A program made the position numbers and the translations under genes. Below, piece after piece: positions 1-12,236 of a stretch of 64,000 nt of DNA (within the stretch, counting starts at the first letter, position 1; each line of letters begins with the position of its first letter). The DNA lies in NCBI RefSeq assembly GCF_011397635.1, contig NC_064753.1, positions 31,024,322 to 31,088,321 of the forward strand. The letters run 5' to 3'. This DNA is from Epinephelus fuscoguttatus. Lineage: Eukaryota; Chordata; Actinopteri; Perciformes; Serranidae. The notes below the pieces were generated by a model, which saw only the letters and a list, made by a program, of their open reading frames with translations, had not been told where the DNA came from and did no database searches.

Positions 1-1860
1 TAATCATAATAATAATTAACTTTGTCAAGGAAGCAGGGGGATATAAAAAGCCCAAAATTTAAGTCATCAAATCTGTAAGGCGGGGCCAAAAAAATGTGAC
101 TGTAACTCAATGATGTAATATAGTCTGTGGTTTAAGCCACATAAGGCTATTCTGGTACTTTCAATTCAGTTCAATTCAATTTTATCTATAAAGCTCAATA
201 TCACAAATCACATTTTGCCTCAGAGGGCTTTGGCCAGCTCCCTTAATAAGACTTCACTGATTGCAGAGGGGAAATATGATATGACATCCTTAAATGCTTT
301 ATTAATAAAGGATCAAAGTTGAATACATTCATCAGCAATCCAGAATTAACAACTGTGAAGTCAGACATCTTCATGTTTACTCAATACTGCGTCGATGCAG
401 ACTGTTTTCATGCCGCATTTCACTGTGGCAAAGCCACATCGGGATAAATGCGCATGGGAGTAAACAGATAACACCGGTGAGATGTCTTGTATGTGTATGT
501 TTGAGGAATCTAGTTAACTTCCTCTCTGGCACATTCATCCATAGTTCATGCTGCTAGCCTTATGTCTCTCCAGCTGGACTCTCTCCTTCCCACAGCTACA
601 AACATACAGTAACCTACTAAAGCCACGCAAATACACGCTACTGCAGTTTAAAGTGTTCCTTTTCGATCAAGATTCCAAGATAATAAAAGACGAATAAGTC
701 TTAAACTGTAAAAAGTTGGCTGTATCCTGCACTGAATGTCCACTGAGCGGTCGACTCTTAAGACTGTGAGACTGCTGATACAACAGATCTGCTGCTCTGT
801 CAGCCTGCATACGCTGCCAAACACTGTACTCACAAGGAAGGTGTTACATGTCCAAATTCCCCAGATACATTTTTGTCCTTTGCTTTCATCAGGTATTATA
901 GCGCTCCTTATTGGCCATTTTGCAACACTCCTGCATAGTACTCATCTTCATCTCTGAGGTGAGAACAACCAAATTCTGATCAGTAATACAGTCGAAGCAG
1001 CTTAATATTTAAACTGAATGGACATTTAACAGCCTATCCCTTTTCTTTGGGGGCAGGATTTGAGCTTTCCCAAACCAGTTATTTGTATCTGACAGGGTAC
1101 ACAATCAGATTTCTCCATCATTATAAAATGAGGAAATGTCTTGGCTGTTTGTCAAGAAGAAGTAATACTTATACAACTGGGGTCAGTCTATGACGACAAT
1201 AGCTGCTACTTGAAGTTCTATATTTACCGGTATATAAGTGCCTTAATGGTCCTGCATGCAGACATGACAGACAGCCCAGTGTCGGTTTAAGCACTATATT
1301 TATTAGCAATGATTGTCAGTTCGTGATTGTGTGCTAATTTGGACTGCAAACCCCGGGGAGCCATTTCACCTGCAATTATATTTTATGAAGACCAGGGGCT
1401 CGTGTATTAATATGCATGCTGAGGACTTAATGTGAATGTAATCACATCCTTGTGCATGAGTCATTTACCTAACCGGTGTGGTTAGGTATATACACATTAT
1501 CAGCACAAAACTCTGCTCACTGAGGCCCAGGATCTGTACCACACTACAGTGCTCTCTCTCTACCTGTTCTGTTTTTATATAAGAGTAGAAGGACGTTTTA
1601 CTTTCTGAATTTCTGATTGAAGGACTGGCTGCATTAAAAAAAAAAACTTAACACGAATGAGATTGTCAGAACTTCATAATCTACATACTGCATATTACTC
1701 CATATGCAGAGCAAGGGAAAATAATGTGGGAGCTCTCATTCATTGTTAAAAACGAATCTTGTTTTGTGTGTGAGCCACATGTAAATGGGAAATATAGACA
1801 TTTCAAGAAAAAAATATGATTTTAAGTCTTATTAGTGTTGAGATTATCACAGTTTCTTAC
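1..1860. other. slc39a13 intron 6 (part)
   Basis: There is no coding exon on either strand. A fragment at about 161-240 (TTCAATTCAATTTTATCTAT followed by a CACAAATCACA-type word) resembles a very common fish dispersed repeat. The rest is AT-rich unique-looking sequence. Confidence 0.6.
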
Positions 1861-1950
1861 CTTTTTGCTGACCAAGAAACTTCCTGCTACTGCTAGTCCA
1901 TGGGTGAAGTTGTCAATGCAGTTGGCCAGTAGGTTTAGGTATCCACTTAT
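1861..1950 (-). CDS. slc39a13: slc39a13 exon 6: TM4 with metal-site motif
   Basis: 90 nt, phase 0 to 0, acceptor GTTACAG, donor AAAAAG|GTAAGA. Residues 234-263: ISGYLNLLANCIDNFTHG then LAVAGSFLVSKK. Asp, Asn and His of DNFTHG form part of the ZIP binuclear metal site in TM4. Mammalian ZIP13 has Thr where this protein has Cys before IDNF. The next exon (TM5, HEIPHE) is not seen in bases 1-1860. Confidence 0.95.
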
Positions 1951-4900
1951 CTGTAACATGCAAAACATTATGCCAGTGTTACACACTCATGTTTAGGACT
2001 GGCATGATGAGAGGTCAGCAATATGGCCCTAAAATAAAATAAAACAATATTTCAGGGTATTTTTGTGATAACAATATTCATGACGACATGACAAATTAGT
2101 AAAAAAAAAAGAAAAAAAAAGAAAAAAGAAATAGTGATATAGTTTTACATGTCAACCAAACAGTTGGGGAAATAGGAGAAGGGAGACAAAGCAAGAACAT
2201 AAACAAACGGAAATGATTTAAGAGGTGCTGGATAATTAACACTATATTACTGTATGTGTATTATTAACATGATATTAATATATCATTTGATTTTTGTCAT
2301 TTTATTCAGCTAATTTAATGATCTGCCTCTGAAGAATGAGCGAGAGCCGTCACATCTAATTAAATGCATTAATGGTTTATTTTGACCAAACCAGAGTTGG
2401 TGATTGCTGAAACATTGGAAAAAACTCACTGAGATGATTCTGGTAGGTTTTATTTCATTTCGGTTCAGTTTGAGCAAATTTGTTTTTAACAATGTGTTTA
2501 AAAAGGACATTTGTGTTGTGAAAGTCAGAAGTTTGAGTTTGGAAGGTGTGCAGTTGTATTTTCCTGTTTAAAAAGGAAAATAGGTGTAAGAATATTTCTT
2601 TAAACATTTTGTGAGTTTAATCAAAGCTAAGAGAGCTGGTGGAACATCACAAACTCTCCACTTGGACACATCTCCCAGCTGGAACCACAGGTGTGGGGTG
2701 GGGATTTGCCTCACACACACACCTGTGCAAATATATCAGCAGTTGTCTGTTTTTGGGCTGATGATGGCCAGATGGAAAAATTTTGTATCTACCATAACCC
2801 TACTACTCAGTCACAACATTCTCTTTAAGATACAATGCTGGTTAAATTTGATCAGTTGATATCCCATATGTACACTTTCATACGTTGTAATTCTAATGAC
2901 TTAATAGATCATGTGGTGCCATCTTTACAGTCTGAGCCCTTTAAAACAAGGCTGCTGCACAAGTGTCTCGGCCAATTTTGTTGTTTTTGTAATAAATTGT
3001 TAAATTGTGCTTCTGTGTTTTAGTGGACGTCTCAATTAAAAGAATTACAGTTAGCTTCTTAGCTCTTTGCTGTTTACATAACTCGGTAGATTTTGGAAGT
3101 GATAAAAAATACTGTCAATTTAGACAATTCACACAAGAAAATTCAAATGCATTTTTTCACATATCTCTCTTAACTACGCCGCACAGCACACGTATAGCAC
3201 AGGGTCAGTCATAAGCCCCGTTTCCACCAAACACTTTCAGTATGGTACCCTTGGAACCAAAAGTTACCCCTCAGACATGGCACCACAACTCAGCCTTGAG
3301 CAGAGTGACCGTCCGCTACTGACCAATCAACAGACTGCAGTGTTCACAGCTCCACCTTTTAGTACCAGATCTGTGTGCTCAGTACCCCAACAGAAGGGGT
3401 ACCAAAACTGTCTCTCCAGCTATCAGTACACACAGACTGAGCTCCTGCTGCCCCACATAAACAACCCCTATCAAGTGTTTATCCCCAGCGGTGTCTTTCA
3501 GAAAAAATATTTTCTGTCGTTTTGGTTAAGTGGAAATGTTTTGGTTGTCAGAATTACCTTGATTTTCTCTGATCTTTCCTGCAGACTCTGTTGCTTGGAG
3601 GATTTCCATGACTCAGCATGGTGCCCGTTTCTGAGTGATGCCACTGCCTTTCCACTGAAAGCTGAATTAGACTGCGACTGTGGAGAAAAAATGTAGAAAA
3701 ACAAGGCAAAAATGAACATGGTGTTCTCACCAAACCTCTGCTTTATACATCTTCAAAGTATTTTTAATAAACAATCATGTTATTATTACCCATCAGTGTA
3801 CACCATCAGTAATACTGTACATCTTTAACTTGGAAGTGCATGGAAACCAGGAAACCACGTCAGCCACTAGCACCAGTCTTACTAAAAACAGTACGTTAAT
3901 GGTAGCCTGGATTCCACAGTGCAATAAACATGCATTTTATTGTTGCTCCCACTGTGTGTCAAAGGCTTTCACCTCCTGCCAGCAGAACAGCTGTTGAAAA
4001 AACGCCTGATTATTTTTCTAATGTCCTACATACGCAGTAATCGGCAGCCATTTGTATTTTTGCTTCATTTTTCAGACATAACAGATGACCTTTAAATTCC
4101 AACACTGCTCAACATATTTGTATTTTAAATATAGGAGAAAAAAAAGAGACCCGATTCATTGCAGGCTACAGCCTCGCATTTTCCGAGAACAGCCCAACTT
4201 CCCTGTTCCCTCATTCAGAAACCACTTACATTGCCATTTAGGCTGATAGTCAAATTAAGTGAGAGGAAAATAGCCTGCTGTCTTCTGGTTGGAGTGAGGA
4301 AATGTTTGCTCCATGTCTATGATTGAAACATGAGGAAGTAATAAAGCGTGATGATTTTTCAGGGCTATCAATCACCTCCTGCTGTAAGACAGATTGGAGC
4401 TAAATTGTCGCTGCAACACAACTAATTTAAAATGACCTAAAAATAAGACAGTGATTAAATTTTCTTCTTCTCATTTTACACCAAGCATTGGAGCTCTGCA
4501 CACACACGTTATACATCCATCAAAAACACTGACCCAGTTCAAGTAAAATAAAGTTTACCTTGCTACTGTCCTTGAAAATTTGCCTAAACACACAGTATTT
4601 TAACGTCTGTCTCTCTCACACACTGTCACACTCTGTCCCCATCTATTGTTGCCTCTGTCTATAAGCTGAGTGCTCTCCTGTGGACACTGAAATGGCTAAA
4701 GCAGCTGCTTCACCCTGGCACTATAAATAGACACTGGTGGATGAGCTGAGCCGTGGATTCCAATCTTCTCCCTCACTGGCAATACAAAGACGGGAGGGAG
4801 GATGAGACAGCCTTTACAAACACACTGCAACTGGCCATTCATTGTCTACAAAGAGGCCACGGGTAAAAACCTGTTTGTCAGTTTTGCAGAGTCATATTTC

Positions 4901-7900
4901 ATGTTGCAGTACTTGGAATATCATTACTGAACAATAAACGTTAACTTTGATGCTCACTGGGACAAGCATCTCATTTTGACACTTACGTTAATGGGATACT
5001 TAACCCACAAAATGACCATTTGTATATCAAATCAGTCATGCTGTGCTACCTTGAATCTGTGAAGAAAACTTCTTACATGTCTCCATACTGCAAATGCTCT
5101 GCCTACTAGTGCCTATAAATCTCTCTAGTGACACCCCGTAGCATCCCGTTGCGAGTGGCTGCCTGGTAACTTCACAGTGTCAACAAAATGGCAAAAAAAA
5201 AAGTCGAACTATTCCTTTAAACTCTTCCCTGTTAGAGGAGATCACTGATAAGCCCGTTGTACAGTAGGTCATCTGATGCTACAGTCACTAAACACTAACA
5301 GACATAGCATACCTATGAAAAACAAAAATATGTGAGGCTTGTGTTGACACGTCTGTGTGCAGTGAGGCTCCACTGGACAGCAATGAGCGTCCAAAAAAAA
5401 CCCAACAACAACATTTCAGCTGAGACACTTACAGCGGAGTTAAAATTCAGGTCTGCATCTGAAGTGGAGTCCTCCTGGCTGTCTTGGTCTGGGAACATCT
5501 TCTCCAGGAGGAGGAAGGCCAACAGGCCGACAATAACCCACAGGCCCTGGGTCGTGTAGTGGTTATGTTTACCAGCTGGGATGAAAGCAGAGAGATTGTT
5601 CATAAGACTAAGTGAGCAAATGCAGAAAGTGACAAGTGAGCCACAACATGGGTGGGTGCTATAAACACCACTGTTAACAGGGCTCGAAATACCACATGCA
5701 TATGCATTGTAGTACATGTTAAATTTCAGCTGTGCATATAATTCTCAGCCACACATGCACTTGTGCACGTAAAATGGTACAGCTGCCAACTGTCACGCAT
5801 TGACCACGACAGACTTTTTTTTTTACACGCACTTAACACTGCACATCCATTTTTAAACGCTGAGGTGAAGTTAGTTTGAAGTTGGATATCAGACTGACAT
5901 TTACACTGGAGCCAGCGGCATGTTCTTCATCAGTTTCACCCGATGTTTAAAGAAGGAGGACGATGAGCTCACCTCCCCCACTCTCTGTTTAATTGCTGCG
6001 AGGGCTGACTGATGACTCTTTTCCACATAGCTCTGTATATGTTTGCAAGTCACCCAGAAGTCCATTCATTCCTGTGAGAACCTCTGTGATCTGCACTGTG
6101 TTTCCAACCTCCTACAGTTTTCCTTTTTTTTTGGTCTGGAATTTGCCAAATGGAATTTTGTTTGCAGCAGATTTCGGAAAGACTGTATGCACTGTGCCAC
6201 AGGAAGTTAGCATAAAAACAAATTAGCTGACAGATTGATGAATGTAAAACAGCTCTGTTTATACATTTTTTCCAAGTAAATAAAGAGTTTGACAGCATTT
6301 TTGGCTAGCGAACATTGGTAGCAGGCTAGCTGTGTGAGATACAGAGTGTGTGCATAATGGACTGCATGTCTTTTAACAAGGGGTTTCAAGGGATTAAAAA
6401 AATCTAATTAATTACATGCTTTGTGATTAATTGATCTAAATTAATCACATACAATTTTTGCTGTTAAAGTACTTAAAAAATTTCAAAGTAGTAAAGCTGC
6501 TGGATTCTGGACCCAACTGTCCCCGTCCTCTCCCACCGAAACTACTCTGTAGTCCATTGCAATCCATTTTGTGGGAGTTAGTTAGTCGGTCAAACGTAGA
6601 CTTACTCAGTTTGTGCTTAAACGCCTGGTCAAGTGTGGCTTGACAAAGCTGGCTGCTAGCGACAGCATCAGAGGCTGTGCTAGCTCAGACCTCCGGGTTT
6701 GCTGCTAAATACTTTGTTAAAGGTGATATTTCAGGCTCAGAGCACCCCAAGGGTACTAAAATTCCTTACAGCAGGAACTGCAGAGAATGTTGCTCCCATC
6801 AAGAGTTCCATCAGGGAGCTTTTTAAATGTTAATGTTCCTTTCACTGGGCCAAGCAGCGTCTGCCTCCTTCATGTGACAAAGCCACTGTCGCCTTCGATG
6901 ATGCACTGGGTAAGAGGGCACCACAGAATGCGATTTATCAGTGTTTATTTTTTCTGTGATTAATTAATCGAAATTAATGTGTTATTCTGACAGCCCTACT
7001 TTTAACATTATTTCCACAAAACTGGTGACACCAGACAGGCCAACCTCCTCACTTATTTGTTGCCGTGCATTATTGGTCCTGTTTTTTGTCTGCTCCATAT
7101 GCAATATTTACAAGATTGGATGGCAAAAAACACTCAATATTAACTTATGTGCCATTTCTGTGCTGGTGTTCCTATCCATCTGTATAGAGATGCATTTCCT
7201 TGCACTGAAAACCACATTGTATGGCATATACTAATTACCTGATCAGCAATATATTACTGTTTACACACAGAATCAATGATTTTTTTCGACACCTTCATGC
7301 TGACTTGCCAATATAAGTGAAAATTATGATTAAAAATTAGATTAAATTGGTCTCATGTGCAGGTAAAAAAAAACGGTGCATGTAATTTTAAAAGTTACAA
7401 GCCCAGTTTATAATAACTTAAAAGTGCTGTATGTAAGAATGTGGCCAAAACAGTTACTGCACTCAAATTCAAAATACTGCCTCGAGTCACGTCTGCCCTC
7501 CCTCCCCTACAGATTCGAGGTTGCTGGACAGCGGCACGCTGGAGACTGATTTGTTTGCCCACGGCGATGTGGGCATTTGTTTGCCCACGGCGCCGTCCTT
7601 GATCTTCGGTTTTCCAGCAGACCGTTCGAGCAAGTCCGGCTTCTCTGCTGCTAACGCTGCTGCCAGGATACAGCTGAGGAGGAGCCGGCTGCTAATGCTA
7701 TGTACCAGGACACTGCTAACGCTGCTTGCCGTGCTGCTGTAGCTCAGTCGTAACTGTAACTGATGCTGAGACTCTAATGACTGCGTGACTGTTAGACGGC
7801 GGTGGGTGGCGCAACAGGCCAAAACACAAATTCAAAACATAAACATGATTTGCGGACTGCATGAATTTTTTTTAGATGCAAATATTCTGACTGTACTATT

Positions 7901-10900
7901 GTTGTCGGTGAGATCAGTATGTTATATGAACATTATTCCTTAGTCTCTGTGACATATTACGATGATTTTACGACTATTTGCTTTAGATTTCTTACATATA
8001 GCTCCTTTAAACCAAGAGCTGCATCAAATAAACAAAAATTAACACAATCCTTTTGCAAAAAAATATTGAGATTTTAAACCAATGTAATGCATGATTAATA
8101 CATTTTGAATTTAAACAATATCTGAGAAACTACTGTTGACATTACACCAGTCTTTCTTGTATGCCAGAAGGTGCAGCAGTGATATAGTTTTATATCTCCT
8201 TCTCGTGTATGTTTAAGAGGGATCAAAGAAATGAAAAACACTTCAAATACAAAGGTGGCGATGGTATTAGTGGAAAGGAAACCCACCTGAAGAGCCAGAG
8301 AGCGCCCACGCCTCTGGAAGGAGGTGAAGGAATACATCACCAAGGAGACCGCCAATAGCAAAGCTCAAGAGCTGCTTCAGTTTCTGGCCTCCAGCTAAAA
8401 CACACAGAGAAAGAGAGGTGAGAAAAAGGTAGCAGTTACTGTGTGGTGTGTTTAATGAAGAACTGTGCATTGATTTTAATGTGAGTGTGACGTCCCTCCT
8501 TCTCTGCCTGCTGGTTGTATGGTTGGCTTGGCTTCCTGAGTCAGGAGCCGGTGGGCAGAGTGGGGAAGGACATTAGGTAACTGCCTTCACCTAAGTAAAC
8601 TGGCCCTCAGCCTCTTTAAATGGCTTCATCTCTTCCTCCCGGGCCACCGCCAGCCAGCTTGGTTGAGGTTTTGTGTTTTGTTTGCACCTATCACACACTA
8701 CACTCATCCATACGCTGCATTCAATACTGATCTACTGGATTAAGATCGCTATTTTTTATCTTACCTTATTTCATGTGTGATTCCCCCTTTTTTGACACTG
8801 ACGCCACTCAGGCCAGTTTGTGGCAGGATCTTCTTTCACTGTGGCTTGAGATCACAGCCACAAATAAAAATTCACAGCTCTGTGCTTCCTTCCTCCTTTT
8901 CCTTTTCTTAAATGTGGCCTTTTCTACTGATTAATTCATAATTTTAAACATGACACACACACAAATCCCAAATGTGTCTCTGGCTACTAATAAATGCAGT
9001 GATTACTCATGCGCTCCACAGAACATTTTTATACTTAAGGAGTTTCCTCAGTAATGACTAACCTCCGGTCAGGACTGCACTTGAAAACCCCACGGCCTAA
9101 AATACATCTGGAATGCCACGTTCCTGTGGGTGGGGCCATTCAAGAGGCCGCAGGCTGACCTGCAGTCACTCAGGCCTGGTTACTGAGGCATTTCCACTCA
9201 GGTTTTTGTTTTTTTTAATGGGACAACTGAAAATGCACAAAAAAAAAAACAGGTTGACTAAAATGATTTTTTTGTGTTCTAGCACAAGTTAAAAGGTGTG
9301 GTTAGTTGGATTTTCCCTAAAAAATGATACCTATACTCATACAAAAATAATCCCTCTCAGTCATCACTTATCAGCAGAAGGGTGTAGCGGCGTCTGAATC
9401 TGCAGAAATTCTACCATCTGCCTGTATGCTCATATTATGATGTGATCGGATGTTTCTGGGCGTCAACCTTTGGGCAGTGGTGTGTAGCCCCAAGTCAATA
9501 ACAGGGTGCAGGGTGTGAGGGTGTGACCGTGTAAAGACATAGCTACCAGGTGCCAGATCATAAGTACATATCCACGTTGAGCCGTTAAGCCAGGGAGGGA
9601 GGGCCAACTTTGAATGCTGTGTTGACAAAACGCAACCAACAAATTCTACTCATTCTGCCTTGAAGGGACATAAATCAACCTGATGAAACTGCTATCATCA
9701 TGGACTGGTTAACAGAGGAGATACAGCATTTGAACTGGGCAAAATCAGTGCACATTACTGTTTGCTACAGTGTCTAATGGGTGACTATGTCGGTGTTAAG
9801 TCTAGACTAAATAACATCAACTGTATGATGGATTGCCATGAAATTTTCTACAGACACTCATGCTTTCCTGACAATGTGTCCTAATGTCTTTGGGGATCCC
9901 TTGAGCCCTCGTCCAGTGTCATCGTGAAGTTTTCATTTCTGGTTTTGAGTAAAATTTCTCACATATATGGATGTCCGTGAAAACGCATTGATGTCCCCCT
10001 CATGGTGAATTGTAGGTGTTAGTATTGTAAAGATATTAACACTCTCCGTGCAGCATCACAGAGCTACATGCTTGGCTGTAGACTCTTATTTTTGTTTCCT
10101 GTTTCCTCTGGAGGTGCCAGACATGAGTGTTAAAATTCTACCCACAGCAACTTTATTTACACAACCTGTTTTGTTATGCTTTTCTTTTTCTCTGTATATT
10201 TTTCAATTCAGTTTTATTTGGTGTCAAACTGGTCGACCTTTTCACTGACATTCTTTTTATTTAGTACAACCCACAGCTCTTGCTACTGATTTTGGCATTT
10301 TACAGAAGAATTTTTTTTTATTAATTTACATCACCTACTGGGCAGCCTGTTTTCAAAGCCTGCATTATCATTTCATCTTTAAAGCTGGAGTAGGCTGTTT
10401 TTTGTGTCTCATTGGACAAAAATCCCATAATGACCTTTCAGCATATTGTAATTCACATGGTCTGAGAGAAACCTAGACTTCTGCACCTTCTCTTGGCTTT
10501 GTTTTTAGTCTTTAGAAAATCTAGTGCATGATGGGAGACTTTGGCCAATCACAAGTCATTTCAGAGAGAGGGCAATCCTATTGGCTGTTCCACAAATGCA
10601 CATGTGTATGCATGTTCTTTCAGATAGCTACAACCTGCTGTAATGGTTCAATAATTATGCTGAAAAAATAGCTTTTTCAGCATTGGCAAAAACTGTCTAC
10701 ACTGCAAAGCAACCTAAAGAAGGAAGTCAGACTTAGCCTCAAATCACAGTGTGTCCTCCATCTCACTCCCTGCCGCTACAGACCACCTTGCCGGGAGAAG
10801 CACGGACAGCAACTCAGGAGACGCACACCTAGTCAGCAGCCACTGCAACATGATTCAACCAAGCAAAAACCCCAGTGCCAAGAGACCTGATGGCCCTGAC

Positions 10901-12120
10901 TACATGCCGGATCACCAAACTCTGTGTTGCAAAGCAGTCCACAGTGGTGGGGAGCTAAGAGGAAGGACCATGGGGTGGGTTAGCTAGCTAATTCGTGTCT
11001 CATCTGTGGTCTAATAATCCAAGAACAGGGGAAAAGAGAGGCTTAGATAATACAATGGGTGCAGCTCTACAATAAAATAAGGTTAAATAAATCAATGTAG
11101 GACAGAATGGGGAGAGCTGCAGGAGGAGGTTGTATTTTCAAATTGTGCCGTTTTTGTTTTTCTTTTTTCCCCCCAGACAACTGCCTACTTCAACTTTAAG
11201 ACATGTTCATGCGTCACGCAGAAAAACATGCACTGGAATACATGACTGAAGATCTGTTTTCCAGGAAGCTGCAGTTTTGCAGTGTGTCCATATCACAGAA
11301 TCTTGTGCGCAGCATATACAGTTCTGAACCATGAAGAGGGTGTAGCTGGGTCTGGCTGTCAAAGACGCAGCTGAACTACTTCTTGACCCCCTGGGTTTGT
11401 TTTCTCTTATTATGGGGTGAGGAGAGCTGAGATTTACTATGGAGCCACTAAAGAGCTGGAATTCCATGTATATAGTTAATGAGGCAGAAACATTTCTCTA
11501 CTGTAGCAATGTGAACTCTGAACTCTTCTGCTTTCAACACCTCAGTCTCCTGTCGGTTTATAGCTGTTTAGTATTTACATGGTGCAATCTGTGTTCATGT
11601 GGACATGTATGCATGAAAAATACTAAACCTATTTTTAATATTGAAATGGAATATATTGTTATTATTACGATGACTAGCTCCTCAGGATGCAGTAGAGTAC
11701 ATAGAAAAATGAGCAAAAAAATGATAATGTCATATAGAGGGCATCTCCTCTCTTCAGTTACATAGATACCATAATGTAAAACCATGTCTTACCTTCTGTT
11801 TTGAGGGCTGCTCCAGCTTCAATGGGAATGACAAGAAGGGGGAAAATCCCACTGAGGCCTACAGCAACAGAGCCCACCAGGGACAAGAGCCAAACATGAC
11901 CATCTTCGCTGGTTAAGAAGCCTGCTACTGCCCGGAGGCCTGGGAGGTCATCTGTCAGGCTGGGGCCTGATCCCGCAGCTGTGGCTGTTGCGTGAGCCAT
12001 AGCTGTTTGTGTCATCTTCTGGCTGCTTGATGCCTCCCGGGAGGTCAGCATCAGCAGGGCAACTGGGATACACAGAGCAGTGACAGCCCAGCCGGGCTTC
12101 CTATAGCTTCCACCTTTCAT
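1861..12120 (-). CDS. slc39a13: slc39a13 (ZIP13 zinc transporter), 5' part of the coding region
   Basis: ZIP13 moves zinc from the lumen of the early secretory pathway or vesicles toward the cytosol; in mammals it is needed for connective tissue. Five coding exons lie here (12120-11793, 8394-8287, 5575-5433, 3677-3558, 1950-1861), all with GT donors and AG acceptors. Their lengths 328+108+143+120+90 give 263 whole codons with no phase break. Visible parts: signal peptide at residues 11-26; TM1 at 77-100 with the ZIP13 block GLSGIFPLLVIP; TM2 with GGLLGDVFLHLLPEAWA; TM3 with QGLWVIVGLLAFLLLEKMF; a variable hydrophilic loop; and TM4 with the metal-site motif DNFTHGLAVA. TM5 (HEIPHE) onward must lie left of base 1. 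Mammalian ZIP13 is about 370 residues, so roughly two thirds is present. The gene is divergent from spi1. Identification rests on remembered ZIP13 sequence and on synteny. Confidence 0.95.
1951..3557. other. slc39a13 intron 5
   Basis: It contains an A-rich run (2100-2130) and a partial MITE from 3215. Otherwise AT-rich with no exon. Confidence 0.6.
3215..3440. mobile_element. Partial MITE with GCCCCGTTTCCAC end
   Basis: Starts with GCCCCGTTTCCACC directly after TAA. Internal words TATGGTACC, GGAACCAA and GTACCCCAACAGAAGG also occur in the intact copy at 56621-56933. The right terminal inverted repeat is not recognisable, so this copy is truncated or decayed. TAA flanks suggest a 3-bp target site of PIF/Harbinger type, which is an inference. 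Confidence 0.6.
3558..3677 (-). CDS. slc39a13: slc39a13 exon 5: variable TM3-TM4 loop
   Basis: 120 nt, phase 0 at both ends, acceptor TTTTTTCTCCACAG and donor ATCAAG|GTAATT. It encodes 40 hydrophilic residues (194-233), from SQSNSAFSGKAV to RSEKIK. The final EKIK corresponds to the mammalian RSIK that comes just before (V/I)SGYLNLLAN, and the exon contains the recurring loop motif NG-H. It is the least conserved coding exon and was found from phase and splice signals rather than similarity. A second AG six bases inside (TCGCAG) could give a product two residues shorter. Confidence 0.85.
4988..5220. mobile_element. Short MITE-like repeat in slc39a13 intron 4
   Basis: About 233 bp bounded by imperfect inverted ends: TTAATGGGATACTTAACCC at left, and on the opposite strand TTAAAGGAATAGTTCGAC at right. 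It is non-coding and of a common teleost type. The remainder of intron 4 (3678-5432) shows nothing else. Confidence 0.55.
5433..5575 (-). CDS. slc39a13: slc39a13 exon 4: TM3 and start of the variable loop
   Basis: 143 nt, phase 1 to phase 0, acceptor TTCATCCCAG, donor CGCT|GTAAGTG. Residues 146-193: GKHNHYTTQ, then TM3 (QGLWVIVGLLAFLLLEKMF), then an acidic stretch PDQDSQEDSTSDAD that begins the TM3-TM4 loop. The frame stays open into the intron, so the donor was chosen by consensus and by phase with exon 5. Confidence 0.93.
6379..6998. mobile_element. hAT-like non-autonomous element in slc39a13 intron 3
   Basis: The ends are AGGGGTTTCAAGG (left) and TCTGACAGCCCT (right), with ATTAATTGATC/GATTAATTAATC inside each end. 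This is the layout of a common fish hAT MITE. The terminal repeats have diverged and no target duplication was confirmed. Confidence 0.5.
7418..8010. mobile_element. MITE in slc39a13 intron 3
   Basis: 593 bp with matching inverted ends: TTAAAAGTGCTGTATGTAAG at left, and TTAAAGGAGCTATATGTAAG on the opposite strand at right. The core is GC-richer (7490-7740) and has a 14-bp word GTTTGCCCACGGCG repeated at 7552 and 7579. The short open frames in it are not genes. Confidence 0.65.
8287..8394 (-). CDS. slc39a13: slc39a13 exon 3: TM2
   Basis: 108 nt, phase 1 to phase 1, acceptor GTTTTAG and donor TCAG|GTGGGT. It encodes residues 110-145, AGGQKLKQLLSFAIGGLLG followed by DVFLHLLPEAWALSGSS. The His in HLLPEA is conserved in ZIP transporters and lies in TM2. 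It matches the mammalian block RLKQLLSFALGGLLGNVFLH closely, which fixes the gene identity. Confidence 0.95.
9827..10098. repeat. Shortened dispersed fish repeat in slc39a13 intron 2
   Basis: It begins GATGGATTGCCATGAAATTT and ends near GGCTGTAGACTCTTATTTTT. I recognise these as the two ends of a longer, very common teleost repeat whose middle is missing here. Recognition is from memory. Confidence 0.45.
10377..11203. mobile_element. MITE-like element in slc39a13 intron 2
   Basis: 827 bp with inverted ends: CTTTAAAGCTGGAGTAGGCTG at left, and on the other strand TGTCTTAAAGTTGAAGTAGG at right. It is internally non-coding. The rest of intron 2 (8395-11792) shows no exon. Confidence 0.6.
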
Positions 12121-12158
12121 CCGTCCCACGGTCCAAAAAGCACTTGCAACCAGTAATG
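11793..12158 (-). CDS. slc39a13: slc39a13 exon 2: start codon, signal peptide, TM1
   Basis: The acceptor TCCTCTTGCAG precedes base 12158. The chosen start is ATG at 12120-12118, giving MKGGSYRKPGWAVTALC..., the first in-frame ATG and one followed directly by a hydrophobic signal peptide. An in-frame GTG lies 9 nt upstream (12129), and the frame stays open into exon 1 without an ATG, so a non-AUG start cannot be excluded. The exon ends at 11793 with donor GAAG|GTAAGA in phase 1. It encodes residues 1-109: signal peptide, a low-complexity Ala/Thr/Ser-rich luminal stretch (about 30-66) and TM1 (77-100). Bases 12158-12121 are 5'UTR. Confidence 0.93.
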
Positions 12159-12236
12159 CTGCAAGAGGAGCACACTCTCAGGAAAAACAAGCCACCTGAA
12201 ACTTCTCAAGCATGTATGAACATTTGAAACAAGCAG

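Noticed and set aside
4555..4590. Candidate mini-exon of slc39a13 (acceptor TTTAG, donor AAG|GTAAAC, minus strand)
   Set aside because: 25 nt would break the phase 0 to phase 0 junction between exons 4 and 5, and one frame has a stop.
7487..7822. 111-codon minus-strand frame in slc39a13 intron 3
   Set aside because: It is part of a MITE with clear inverted ends; the GC-rich core makes long frames likely.
9371..9628. 85-codon minus-strand frame in slc39a13 intron 2
   Set aside because: No recognisable family, no splice-compatible phase with neighbouring slc39a13 exons; the latter join perfectly without it.
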